In this document: positions 43,687 to 51,757 of the stretch, one piece after another
Numbering within the stretch: position 1 is the stretch's first letter
How the letters are laid out: every line of letters begins with the position of its first letter
NCBI RefSeq assembly: GCF_021432385.1
Contig: NZ_JAEACT010000003.1
Location: forward strand, 372,001-436,000
Source: Clostridium hydrogenum
Lineage (GTDB): Bacteria; Bacillota; Clostridia; Clostridiales; Clostridiaceae
DNA: 64,000 bases
Direction: 5' to 3'
Notes under the pieces: generated by a model
The model's database searches: none
Told to the model about the DNA's origin: nothing
What the model saw: only the letters and a program-made list of their open reading frames with translations
Position numbers and translations under genes: made by a program

Positions 43687-45210
43687 AGACTCTAGATAGT
43701 TTTGTGTTATTAACATATTTATGATTAAACTATTACTGGAAATTCAGCTCTTTCAGTAATAGTTTAATATTTTTAGTAAATACTAAAAATATAAATTGTT
43801 ACTATTTATAGCATTAGTTAAAAACTTAGATATTATACATAATTTTTTCAAAGGTACAGGCTATTAAGCTAGTTCACCACTTAATTGTTTATCGAATATT
43901 ATTGATAACTCATCTAAAGTTCCACCCCAGTTTGAAGTGGGCTGAGTCCATTTTTCTATAATTTCCATAGTAGCTATGTATATACACTTGTTTAAAGAAT
44001 CATCTGTTGGAAATATAGTTCTTGTCTTTGTATACTTACATATTTGTCTATTAAATCCTTCAAGTGTATTGGTTGTATAAATCATCTCCCTTATTTCTGG
44101 AGAAAAATTGAAAAATGTTAATAGCTCGCTCCAATTGTTATAGCAAGAATCTAGTACAATAGCATATTTATCTCCCCACTTCTCTTTTAGGTTATCGAGC
44201 TGCGCTAGCGCAAGCTCTTCAGTTACAGATTTATAAACATATTTCAAGTCATGCATGAATTCTTTTTTATCTTTTGAAGCTATATATTTGAACGAGTTTC
44301 TTATTTGATGAACTATACATGTTTGTATATTAACTAATGGAAATACAGTTTTAATAGCTTCAGGCAATCCTTTTAAACCATCCATACAGGCTATAAGGAT
44401 CTCCTTTTACACCTCTATTTTTAAGATCATTGCATATCTTTAACCAAAACTTAGCACCTTCTGCTTCATCTACACAACTTCCTAATATTCCATTGTATCC
44501 CTGCATGTTATATCCTAAGCATATATATACGGCTTTATTTACAATCTTTCCATTACTCCTTACCTTGAAATACGAAGCATCTAAATATACTATTGGATAG
44601 ACCTTATCCAATAGTATATTCTGCCATTCTACAGCACCTTCCATAACTTTATTAGTAGTTATTGAAACCATAGAAGGAGATATTGTTATTCCATATAAAT
44701 CTTCTATTTCAGCTTGAATATCGCTTGTAAACATTCCTTTTGCATAAAGTGAAATTACCTTTTTATCTAACTCGGTACATACAGTTTCATACTTTTTTAT
44801 AATTTGTGGTTGAAATTCGGCATTTCTATCTCTTGGTATATCTAAATCTACATCACCAAAAGAACTTCTTACATTTTTGCTACTATATCCGTTACAATAA
44901 TTCTTCTTCGAAGAATCATTATGTTCAGCTCTTTCATACTTATCTCTTCCAAGGTGCTCCTCCATTTCAGCCTCAAGTATATTTTCTAAAACATCCTTAA
45001 CTAATCTTTGAATTAATCCATTTTTGCCCATAACATCATCAATAGTCCTACACTTTTTTATTTCTGCTTTGTAGTCAAAATCATCGTCTGCTGTTTTCAT
45101 AATAACTATTCCTCCTATATTTTCTTGTAGTATATTATTCAAAAACTGCCAGCTGATTATGCAAAAAACAGTGGACAGTTTTGTGTTTACACAAAACTGT
45201 CCACTGCCCC
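43687..45210. mobile_element. IS256-family insertion sequence with 9-bp target duplication
   Basis: 1524 bp between two copies of ACTACTTCT (43678-43686 and 45211-45219). The ends share AGTTTTGTGT within imperfect inverted repeats (left AGACTCTAGATAGTTTTGTG, right complement GGGGCAGTGGACAGTTTTGT). A perfect 17-bp stem, CAGTGGACAGTTTTGTG around TTTA (about 45168-45205), marks the right end. A 9-bp duplication agrees with IS256-family behaviour. The transposase gene is frameshifted. Confidence 0.87.
43864..45142 (-). pseudogene. IS256/Mutator-type transposase, frameshifted
   Basis: The first frame (45142-44360) carries the N-terminal region and DASYFKVRSNGKIVNKAVY with the first catalytic Asp. 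The second (44385-43864) begins at MDGLKGLPEAIKTVFP with the second Asp and goes on to TTNTLEGFNRQICKYTKTR with the catalytic Glu. The shift lies at about 44385-44400, where VKGDPYSL replaces the expected VKDILIACMDGL, consistent with one inserted base. Otherwise the gene is complete at about 400 residues. Confidence 0.9.
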
Positions 45211-45238
45211 ACTACTTCTCTTATTTTTAAGTGATATT

Positions 45239-46936
45239 TTACATTTCTACTAATTTATCATGCATATTTTCACAATCAGTATAATTTTTAAAAACAGTAG
45301 GCACTCCTTTGCCTATTCTTTTAATTTCATTTTTTAATAGGTCTCTTACTTCAAGTATATAATTCTTAATGTCTATACCATTAAACACTTCATCTATTCC
45401 TATGATATTATTAGAAACTCTAGTTTTAATTTTATTAAACATTAAACACGAAATAAAATCTTCTCCATAAGATATAATAGCTTTATCTTCACCTTTACAA
45501 TTTCCTTTAACTTCCTTTAAAACATTATCAATTATTCTTTGACATTGGACTATATTCCAAATATAAATAGCTGATTTGCTAAATAGACTCTTATATCTAT
45601 CATGATTTATATCCGACCATATCTTACTTGGTTCTCTATGAACTAATGTCGATGCTGTTATATTTAATGCATTTGACAAAGATCTTGTACTCTCTACCAA
45701 ATCGAAGCTTTTTTCATCAATAACTATTTCTTCTGATCTCATTACATAGTAATTAATTTTTAACAAACTCAACTCATTCTTTATTGTTTTTTGATTAATA
45801 TCTAAAGATACAAAGTCTCTATTTTCTATTTTATTTTGTCTGTTATTAGATTTAGTAATTCTATCGATAAGTATCTCTTCTTGTTTGAATTCACTAGAAC
45901 TTGTACTAATAATTCTTAATTGCACATTAATTTTTTCTAACTTTTTCTGTGCTTTATCTAACCCTGTACTTTCAGCATATTTGCCTATTGTACCTACTGT
46001 TTGTGCACCATTTATAATAGAAATATTTTTGCAATCAAACATTCCATAGTTTCTCTCAGATCCATTAGCTACTCTTTTTCCTATTGATTCACATATCATT
46101 GTTATTCCATTATTATAGTACCAAAACATATCAGGTTCTTTCAAAATAGTTTCTTTAATTTCTTCATTTATATCAGAATCTGCTAATAACATTCTTATAT
46201 TTCTTGAAAATAAATTTACTCCATGATCACTCCACCAATTAGCTATCTGCATTCCATCAACAAAACCACTATAGGCTAGATGAGGTGTTTCCTTTTTACC
46301 CCATTCAGATAAAATCACACCATCTAAATCTACATTTTCATTCAATCCTTTATGTAAAAACATCAGCAATTTACCTTGATTTATATTCTCAAAATAAAAT
46401 AATTCATTAGATGAATTCTGAGTTTCCAAAAAAGATTCAATCTTATCTTTTACATGTTTAGATAGCTGTGGACCTGTATACGCTAATAAAACTTTTATTT
46501 TTAAACCTTTCTTACAAAGAATTTCTTCAAGGTCATTTTGCATCTCTTTTATTTTTTTATTAAATTTTTCGAATCTAAAACTAATTATATCTGTAATCCC
46601 AGTTATAAACTTATCAACTGCTCCTAATTCTGGGCTTTTTGTACCTGTATGATTCCATTTTGACTGTACTAAGAATAAAGTATTTGCTTCTTCCTTATAA
46701 TAAATAGCATCTATGCCGTTATCATCAAAACCATCTGTAATACATTTTACTATATCAATAGGCTCTGCCCCTGTTAAACTTTGGATAGAATATGCACATA
46801 ATGCTCTTGTCAAAAAAGCATCCTTTTTTTCGTCTTGTTTTTTTCCATCATAGTCGCTTAAATCTATAATACCTTTATATATGGTTTCAATAGCTCTTTT
46901 TATCTGATTAACATATAAAATTGACACATGTTTCAC
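45239..46936 (-). CDS. AIPR abortive phage-infection protein
   Basis: A 565-aa protein of the AIPR family. The N-terminal part has DGFDDNGIDAIYYKEEANT and LFLVQSKW: Asp76, then Gln91-x-Lys93, looks like a PD-(D/E)xK nuclease core with Gln in place of the acidic residue. The central region carries the family marks YNNGITMICESIGKRV, ISIINGAQTVGTIGKY and ITKSNNRQNKIENRDF. AIPR proteins are found beside restriction-modification genes and act in phage exclusion. Here it is convergent with the BamHI-like endonuclease. No signal or membrane helix is present. Confidence 0.92.
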   Translation of the reverse strand: MKHVSILYVNQIKRAIETIYKGIIDLSDYDGKKQDEKKDAFLTRALCAYSIQSLTGAEPIDIVKCITDGFDDNGIDAIYYKEEANTLFLVQSKWNHTGTKSPELGAVDKFITGITDIISFRFEKFNKKIKEMQNDLEEILCKKGLKIKVLLAYTGPQLSKHVKDKIESFLETQNSSNELFYFENINQGKLLMFLHKGLNENVDLDGVILSEWGKKETPHLAYSGFVDGMQIANWWSDHGVNLFSRNIRMLLADSDINEEIKETILKEPDMFWYYNNGITMICESIGKRVANGSERNYGMFDCKNISIINGAQTVGTIGKYAESTGLDKAQKKLEKINVQLRIISTSSSEFKQEEILIDRITKSNNRQNKIENRDFVSLDINQKTIKNELSLLKINYYVMRSEEIVIDEKSFDLVESTRSLSNALNITASTLVHREPSKIWSDINHDRYKSLFSKSAIYIWNIVQCQRIIDNVLKEVKGNCKGEDKAIISYGEDFISCLMFNKIKTRVSNNIIGIDEVFNGIDIKNYILEVRDLLKNEIKRIGKGVPTVFKNYTDCENMHDKLVEM

Positions 46937-47081
46937 TCCCTTCCAACATATACAATTTTACATGATAGATAAACATTTTACAATATACTCCATAATAATA
47001 ATTTCTATAGCAAACATATTGTAAAAATATTATCTAATCTTATTTAATCATCTATAAATGATTAAATCTTTTAATTAAACT

Positions 47082-47112
47082 AAAAACCGTACTGGATTCC
47101 AGTACGGTTTTT
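47082..47112. terminator. Bidirectional terminator between the LysR remnant and AIPR
   Basis: AAAAACCGTACTG and CAGTACGGTTTTT pair around GATTC, with T-runs on both strands. It lies just inside the right island repeat, downstream of the leftward LysR gene. Confidence 0.88.
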
Positions 47113-47129
47113 ATGTATCGTGGGTTTTA

Positions 47130-47143
47130 ATGGTGGAGGCGAA
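47130..47143 (+). repeat. Right direct repeat of the island (candidate att)
   Basis: ATGGTGGAGGCGAA, identical to 35130-35143 and in the same orientation, 23 bases from the C-terminal end of the broken LysR gene. Confidence 0.6.
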
Positions 47144-47166
47144 CCAACCAACTCTCCATCATATCA

Positions 47167-48215
47167 TCATTTTTCTTCCCCTCGTCCTATCTCTACCTCC
47201 ACAATCTCCATCAATTTCCGCATCGCCACAGATATATTTTTATTCTTATGATACGAAAGCTGAATTCTAAACCTACTATACTTTTCCTCTACTTCTATCA
47301 CCTTTAAGCTTCCTTTCTCAGCCTCATCCCTAACTGCATAATAAGGCACAAAAGAAATTCCAAGCCCATTCATCACACATTTTTTAATAGCCTCTGTGCT
47401 TGAAAATTCTAGAGGATTTACATATCTTATTTTTTTTATATCTTGGCTATGCTTTAAATAAGTGTTGATTTTCACACTTATTTAAAACATAGCTTCCTTT
47501 AGTATGTTTGGCTATTTTTAAAAGAATGTTGATGTGATGTGTTGGCTTTTATGGACTCTTAGGATTGCTCGTTTATAATTTGCGTAATTTTGACTAGGAC
47601 GGTCAAAGCCATTTAGGCATCAGGACGATGCATCTAAATGGGTAGCAAATTATAAACGAGCAATTCTTAGAGTCCATTAATGCCATAAGCTCATATCAGC
47701 ATTCTTTTAAAACATAGCCTTTCTTTTAAATTTTTAACAACTAAATCCTTATCCTTAATTTCCGGTTCAATGGTAATGGCGATATCAAGTTCTCCAGTGT
47801 GTAATTTATTTCTTAAATCGCTACAAGTTGAATCCTTTAAAATTATATTTACCTTTGGGAACTTCCTCTTATATTCCTTTAAAATTTCACCTAGATGATA
47901 TATAGTTAATGATTCTGCTGCACCAATAATTAAATCACCCGAAACAGCATTTTTTTCTGAAGTTATGCTTTTAATTTCATCATATATATACAGCATTTGC
48001 TTGGCATAAGGAACCAATTCCTTACCTACATTAGTCAAAACAATTTTTTTGCCCAAACGATTAAATAAAGCTTCTCCCATTTCATTTTCTAAAATTTGAA
48101 TGTGAGCTGTTATTGTAGACTGAGCATATCCTAAATATTCTGCTGCTTTTGTAAATCCACCAAGTTCAACTATAGCTATGAAGGTTTGTAAATGTCTAAT
48201 TTCCATTAACTTCAT
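47167..48215 (-). pseudogene. LysR-family regulator broken by a hairpin element
   Basis: The N-terminal part (48215 to about 47720) has the LysR winged helix RHLQTFIAIVELGGFTKAAE, YLGYAQSTITAHIQILENEM and the start of the effector domain to LVVKNLKE. The C-terminal part (about 47444 to 47167) resumes at IKKIRYVNPLEFSSTEAIKK and GLGISFVPYYAVRDEAEKGS. Between them lie 275 bp of palindromic repeat. About 35 residues of a normal LysR are missing from both parts, so DNA was also lost. It was divergent from the DJ-1/PfpI gene and probably its regulator. Confidence 0.9.
47445..47719. mobile_element. Miniature hairpin element(s) inside the LysR gene
   Basis: Ends GGCTATGCTTTAAA and TTTTAAAACATAGCC are inverted. 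The left part (47445-47493) is the same 50-bp palindrome as at 3873-3922. The right part (about 47510-47719) is a long stem closed by TTTTAAAAGAATGTTGAT / ATCAGCATTCTTTTAAAA and GGATTGCTCGTTTATAATTT / AATTATAAACGAGCAATTC. The loop region holds two small stem-loops, GACTAGGACGGTC and GCATCAGGACGATGC. No coding sequence. Confidence 0.82.
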
Positions 48216-48354
48216 TCCTTTACACTTTTAAATATGGAATATTATATCATATATTTCGATTATTTAATTCATTTATTTCAATTTTACTGATACAAAAACC
48301 AGAGTTATAATTAAGAAAATCAATGTTCCCAGTTTTATAAAGGAGTTGTTATGT

Positions 48355-48939
48355 ATGAAAAAAGTATTATTACTTCTTGCTAATGGTTTTGAGGCTGTAG
48401 AAGCAAGTGTTTTTACCGATGTTATGGGTTGGAATAAATTAGAAGGTGATGGCACCACTGATTTAGTAACGGTAGGCTTAAGAGATAAAATTAAATGCAC
48501 CTGGAATTTCACAGTAATCCCAGAAATGCATATAAGTGATGTTAATATTGACGAATTTGATGCCCTTGCAATACCAGGCGGATACGAGGAGGCTGGATTT
48601 TATGAAGAAGCCTTTAGTAGAGATTTTTTAAACTTAATCAGAGAATTCGATAAAGCTGGAAAAATAATAGCCTCTATATGTGTTGCTGCTCTACCTATTG
48701 GAAAAAGTGGCGTACTAACTAATAGAAATGCCACAACTTATAATTTAGGAGATGGTAAAAGGCAAAAACAATTATCCGAACTTGGTGCAAATGTTCTTGC
48801 CAATAAACCTATTGTTATAGATAAAAATATAATTACCTCATATAATCCTTCAACAGCTTTCGAGGTAGCTTTCAAACTTTTAGAAATGCTTACCTCTAAA
48901 GAAAATTGTAATAAGGTAAAAAAACTAATGGGATTTTAG
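48355..48939 (+). CDS. DJ-1/PfpI family protein
   Basis: A 194-aa protein from ATG 48355 with AAAGGAG upstream; a TTG three codons earlier is less likely. MKKVLLLLANGFEAVEASVF carries the conserved Glu, IPGGYEEAGFYEEA the loop, and IASICVAALPIGKSGVL the nucleophilic-elbow Cys. It resembles YajL/ThiJ-like proteins, proposed as glyoxalases, deglycases or chaperones for glycation and oxidative damage. It is divergent from the broken LysR gene, so its original control is probably lost. Confidence 0.9.
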   Translation: MKKVLLLLANGFEAVEASVFTDVMGWNKLEGDGTTDLVTVGLRDKIKCTWNFTVIPEMHISDVNIDEFDALAIPGGYEEAGFYEEAFSRDFLNLIREFDKAGKIIASICVAALPIGKSGVLTNRNATTYNLGDGKRQKQLSELGANVLANKPIVIDKNIITSYNPSTAFEVAFKLLEMLTSKENCNKVKKLMGF

Positions 48940-49082
48940 TAAAAGTCTGAAATTTAGATTATTGTGGGTTTTGAAACATAGATACTCTGGCTGAAAGGAT
49001 TAAATTGGTAATACAAAATTCATCCTATTAAATTGTAATTTATCATTTATAATTTTATATTTCAAATTACATATCTATAGAA

Positions 49083-49757
49083 CTAATATTTCAAACCTTC
49101 AATCCACTCTTTAGGATTATTCATTAACCATTGTAAATCATCTAAAAACAGCTTTATATGATAACCATCTATTGCAGCATGATTAACTGTAATAGATAAA
49201 GGCATTGTAATTATGCCATTCGTTTTAGTAAATCTACTTGATTCAAAAATTGGCGCATAATAATTTTGAGCATTCTGTAATTGCATAGATAAGCTGTTAA
49301 AAGAAAACCACGGAACACAAGATATTATATAGTTATTAGAAGGAGGTGCTCCCTTTGGTAACATAATGCCGTGACTTTTTCCATATTGATTTATGTCTGA
49401 AGTATAATTTTTATAAAAAATTTTAAAATCGCCGTTATATTCTGTCCAAAGAAATGTTATTGTTTTATCCTCCTCATGAAACCTTGGATAAAAAGGAGTT
49501 CTATAATTCCAATATCCTAATATATTATCTTTAATTGCCATAAGAAATTCTTGATGCCTTTCCATAGCTCTAGTTATCAGATATAAATATGCAGGAAAGA
49601 ATTTTAATTTCTTAATTTTTAATGCATTTCTAAGGATTGTGATATCCATTGTTACATTAACAGAATAAATAACGGTTGATACTGTTTCTGTAAAGTACCT
49701 ATACGTCTCTGCCCTTGCCCATGTATTCATATCAATATTATTAAAATTTGTATTCAT
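49083..49757 (-). CDS. Chloramphenicol acetyltransferase-like protein (CatA type)
   Basis: A 224-aa protein of the classical trimeric CAT fold. It has the N-terminal NMNTWARAETYRYF-like start, a PFYPRFHEEDKTITFLWTEY segment, and the catalytic region SITVNHAAIDGYHIKLFLDD, where His of NHAAIDG is the active base and Asp holds the structure. The normal HH pair reads NH here, which does not remove the catalytic His. True resistance or another acyl acceptor (as in many clostridial CAT homologues) cannot be told apart by sequence. Confidence 0.85.
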   Translation of the reverse strand: MNTNFNNIDMNTWARAETYRYFTETVSTVIYSVNVTMDITILRNALKIKKLKFFPAYLYLITRAMERHQEFLMAIKDNILGYWNYRTPFYPRFHEEDKTITFLWTEYNGDFKIFYKNYTSDINQYGKSHGIMLPKGAPPSNNYIISCVPWFSFNSLSMQLQNAQNYYAPIFESSRFTKTNGIITMPLSITVNHAAIDGYHIKLFLDDLQWLMNNPKEWIEGLKY

Positions 49758-49842
49758 ATGTTCATGCTCCTATCCACATTTAATTTGTAAATATAAAGCA
49801 AAAACCACACAAAAATATTTTAATTTATACTAGAGATATAAC

Positions 49843-49924
49843 GCTTGAAACTTCAAAATTAATTTGTGTCAAAATGCCGTCTTCTGGGCATTATGATGCA
49901 AAGTGATTTTGGTAGTTGAAATGG
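49843..49924. repeat. Family 3 foldback, copy 3a
   Basis: GCTTGAAACTTCAAAATTAA with TTTGTGTCAAAATGCC pairs with GGCATTATGATGCAAAGTG and TTTTGGTAGTTGAAATGGC. The same sequence type in inverse orientation is at 57941-58036. The rest of 49758-50055 is without a recognisable gene. Confidence 0.75.
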
Positions 49925-50055
49925 CATATCTATATTCAAAACTAAGCCCCGAACAAAATCTATCTCCTATTTTCATGTAGCCTTTGCACGGAGCTTTGTT
50001 TCACAATACATTTTGATGATCTTTTCATACGTAGTCACCTCCTTATATCCTATCT

Positions 50056-50841
50056 TTAAGCTTTAGGTTCCTTCCTTAAAATATCAACTGTATGCGAGCT
50101 TGCTCCAAGCAGTTCCGGTCTTTCACAGGTAGAAAGATGATATTTAATAAAAAGCTTAAAAGTTTCTTCATCCATAGCATTCAAAACAGGTCTCATGTAA
50201 TCAGCTGGTCCATCTGCTGCAATTATTTTTATTCTTTTTAATTCTGCTTCATCTTTTATCTTATTAATATCTTCAATTCTTACATAATCATATAAATCTT
50301 CAGGCTTTGCTGAAACATGAAAATCCTCATCAAGCTTTCCATTCTCAATACATTCACGAATATTATTTTCCTTAAAGCCATAGATTATTACACTATATTC
50401 ATTCATACAATATGCAACTAAGATAGTTCCATTAATTTTTGTTACTCTTTTTGCTTCTTGTAATGCCTTTACTTTATCCTCAGTGGTATACAAATGATAC
50501 ATTGGCCCAAATAAAAGCGTCATATCAAAGGTATTTTCTGAAAATCTTGATAAATCTAATGCTGTTCCCTGATATGCTTTTACTGCACTTCCCTTTGACT
50601 TTAAAACACCTAGATTGTGCTTTACAAGTTCAATAGCAGTAACATCATAGCCTTCATTTGCTAGTTCAACAGAATATCTTCCTGTCCCTGCCCCAACATC
50701 TAGGATTTTTGCATTCTTATTATTTTGTAAGTATTCGTGAATATACTTCATTGAAGTTGTATATTCTACTTGTCCATGCCTTCTTGTTAATCTTTTATCT
50801 TCACAAAATTTATTATAGTACTTTTCCAATTCATTTGACAT
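50056..50841 (-). CDS. Class I SAM-dependent methyltransferase, queT operon
   Basis: A 261-aa methyltransferase with motif I ILDVGAGTGRYSVELANEGY (about residues 40-59), acidic motif II TAIELVKHN and motif IV FDMTLLFGPMYHL. It is the UbiE/Methyltransf_25-like type with no visible substrate domain. It starts 13 bases after the queT stop codon, so it is almost certainly co-transcribed with the queuosine precursor transporter behind the preQ1 riboswitch. A role with deazaguanine metabolism is inferred only from that context. Confidence 0.85.
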   Translation of the reverse strand: MSNELEKYYNKFCEDKRLTRRHGQVEYTTSMKYIHEYLQNNKNAKILDVGAGTGRYSVELANEGYDVTAIELVKHNLGVLKSKGSAVKAYQGTALDLSRFSENTFDMTLLFGPMYHLYTTEDKVKALQEAKRVTKINGTILVAYCMNEYSVIIYGFKENNIRECIENGKLDEDFHVSAKPEDLYDYVRIEDINKIKDEAELKRIKIIAADGPADYMRPVLNAMDEETFKLFIKYHLSTCERPELLGASSHTVDILRKEPKA

Positions 50842-50854
50842 ACTTTGCCTCCAC

Positions 50855-51349
50855 TTATATAAATTTACCGTATTTTTTTTGTATAAGCTTTACAACTGGT
50901 ACTCCAACCACTGTAACCACTACAAATTCGCCAATTGCAACCTGGCACATTGATAAAATTAAAGGCCATTTATAAACATAGTTAAGCATCCATCCAACTA
51001 TTAGCCCATTAAAAATTGTAGGCCAAAGCGATGCTATTACTAAGGAATTTTTTTTATTACGTATAAGTCTTCCCGTAAAGGAAATAGCACTAACACTAAT
51101 AAAGGTTGCTATAGTACCAAATATAATATCCATTACCCCATTTGGTCCGAGAATATTTGCAATAAAACATCCTAGGGTGAGCCCAACAATATAAAATGGA
51201 TCAAAAAATGCTAATAACACCATTACTTCTGATACTCTAAATTGTATATTTCCATAATCTATTGGGGCAAAAATAATTGTTATAACTGCATAAAGTGCTG
51301 CTATAATTGCTGTCCTTGCCAATCTCTGCTGCTTACTATCAATTTTCAC
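50855..51349 (-). CDS. queT: Queuosine precursor transporter QueT family
   Basis: A 164-aa integral membrane protein with five to six helices, the S-component type of ECF transporters. Marks are ALYAVITIIFAPIDYGNIQF, RVSEVMVLLAFFDPFYIVGL and GCFIANILGPNGVMDIIFGT, shared by QueT proteins. It takes up preQ1 or preQ0 from outside using the shared ECF module, encoded elsewhere. A class I preQ1 aptamer and a terminator-like hairpin lie upstream in its leader, strongly supporting the assignment. Confidence 0.92.
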   Translation of the reverse strand: MKIDSKQQRLARTAIIAALYAVITIIFAPIDYGNIQFRVSEVMVLLAFFDPFYIVGLTLGCFIANILGPNGVMDIIFGTIATFISVSAISFTGRLIRNKKNSLVIASLWPTIFNGLIVGWMLNYVYKWPLILSMCQVAIGEFVVVTVVGVPVVKLIQKKYGKFI

Positions 51350-51399
51350 TTAATTTCCTCCACTTTACTAATAATATTATCTAAGCCCCAAAACAAAAA

Positions 51400-51421
51400 A
51401 TCGTAAGAAACATCCTACGAT
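51400..51421 (-). terminator. Terminator hairpin in the queT leader
   Basis: ATCGTAGGATG-TTTC-TTACGAT followed by TTTTTTG on the minus strand, 50 bases before the queT start. It is a candidate expression platform for the upstream preQ1 aptamer, or a residual upstream terminator. Confidence 0.6.
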
Positions 51422-51435
51422 AAATAAACTCAACA

Positions 51436-51474
51436 TATATAGAGCAAATTGCATAATGCAATTTGCTCTATATA
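51436..51474. repeat. Perfect palindrome in the queT leader
   Basis: ATATAGAGCAAATTGCAT and its complement pair around a single base. It lies between the preQ1 aptamer and the terminator hairpin and could take part in switching. Confidence 0.6.
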
Positions 51475-51527
51475 AAAGATTTCATTAATAAAATTAATTT
51501 AAATCTTTACTGTTCTTAATTATTTAA

Positions 51528-51568
51528 CCGTAGTTTTGTTTTAAGTCAGGAGGCTTTCGAACTGACTA
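51528..51568 (-). ncRNA. Class I preQ1 riboswitch aptamer
   Basis: The minus-strand RNA reads GUCAG-UUC-GAAAGCCUC-CUGAC-UUAAAACAAAACUA. This has the same order as the Bacillus queC aptamer: a 5-bp P1 stem, loop starting UUC, a C-rich segment joining the 3' strand, and an A-rich tail ending AACUA that docks into the P1 minor groove as a pseudoknot. It lies about 180 bases upstream of queT, in the right orientation. Confidence 0.8.
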
Positions 51569-51757
51569 AGTATTAATTTTACCTTTATGATTATATCAAA
51601 TATATAAAATTATTACAAACTATACATTACCATTTTTTCAGATATAAAATAACCCCAAGATTAATTCATATTAGTTCTTTACATTCTGTTACTGCATCGA
51701 TACGCCATTAAAATTAAACCAAGAAGTGCAATTTATAACATAGCTATTGAAATATGG

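Larger units (their letters stand above)
35130..47143. mobile_element. Putative 12-kb defence island bounded by 14-bp direct repeats
   Basis: ATGGTGGAGGCGAA occurs in the same orientation at 35130-35143 and 47130-47143. Everything between is accessory: an unknown 552-aa protein, two tiny membrane peptides, three IS elements, a broken serine recombinase, a restriction-modification pair and AIPR. The genes outside (MarR/reductase, LysR/DJ-1) are ordinary chromosomal genes. The repeat contains TGGTGGAGGCGA, which equals the complement of a tmRNA 3' end of the ...TCGCCTCCACCA type, a classic integration target. No tmRNA body is present at either end, so the att interpretation is inference. Confidence 0.55.

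Noticed and set aside
47581-47660. Possible c-di-GMP riboswitch or other known aptamer in the LysR-gene element
   Set aside because: The conserved c-di-GMP-I core and receptor loops are absent, and the segment lies inside a coding gene within a palindromic repeat.
51428-51568. Class II or III preQ1 riboswitch in the queT leader
   Set aside because: The sequence matches the class I layout (UUC loop, short P1, AAAACAAAACUA tail) and has none of the class II conserved segments.
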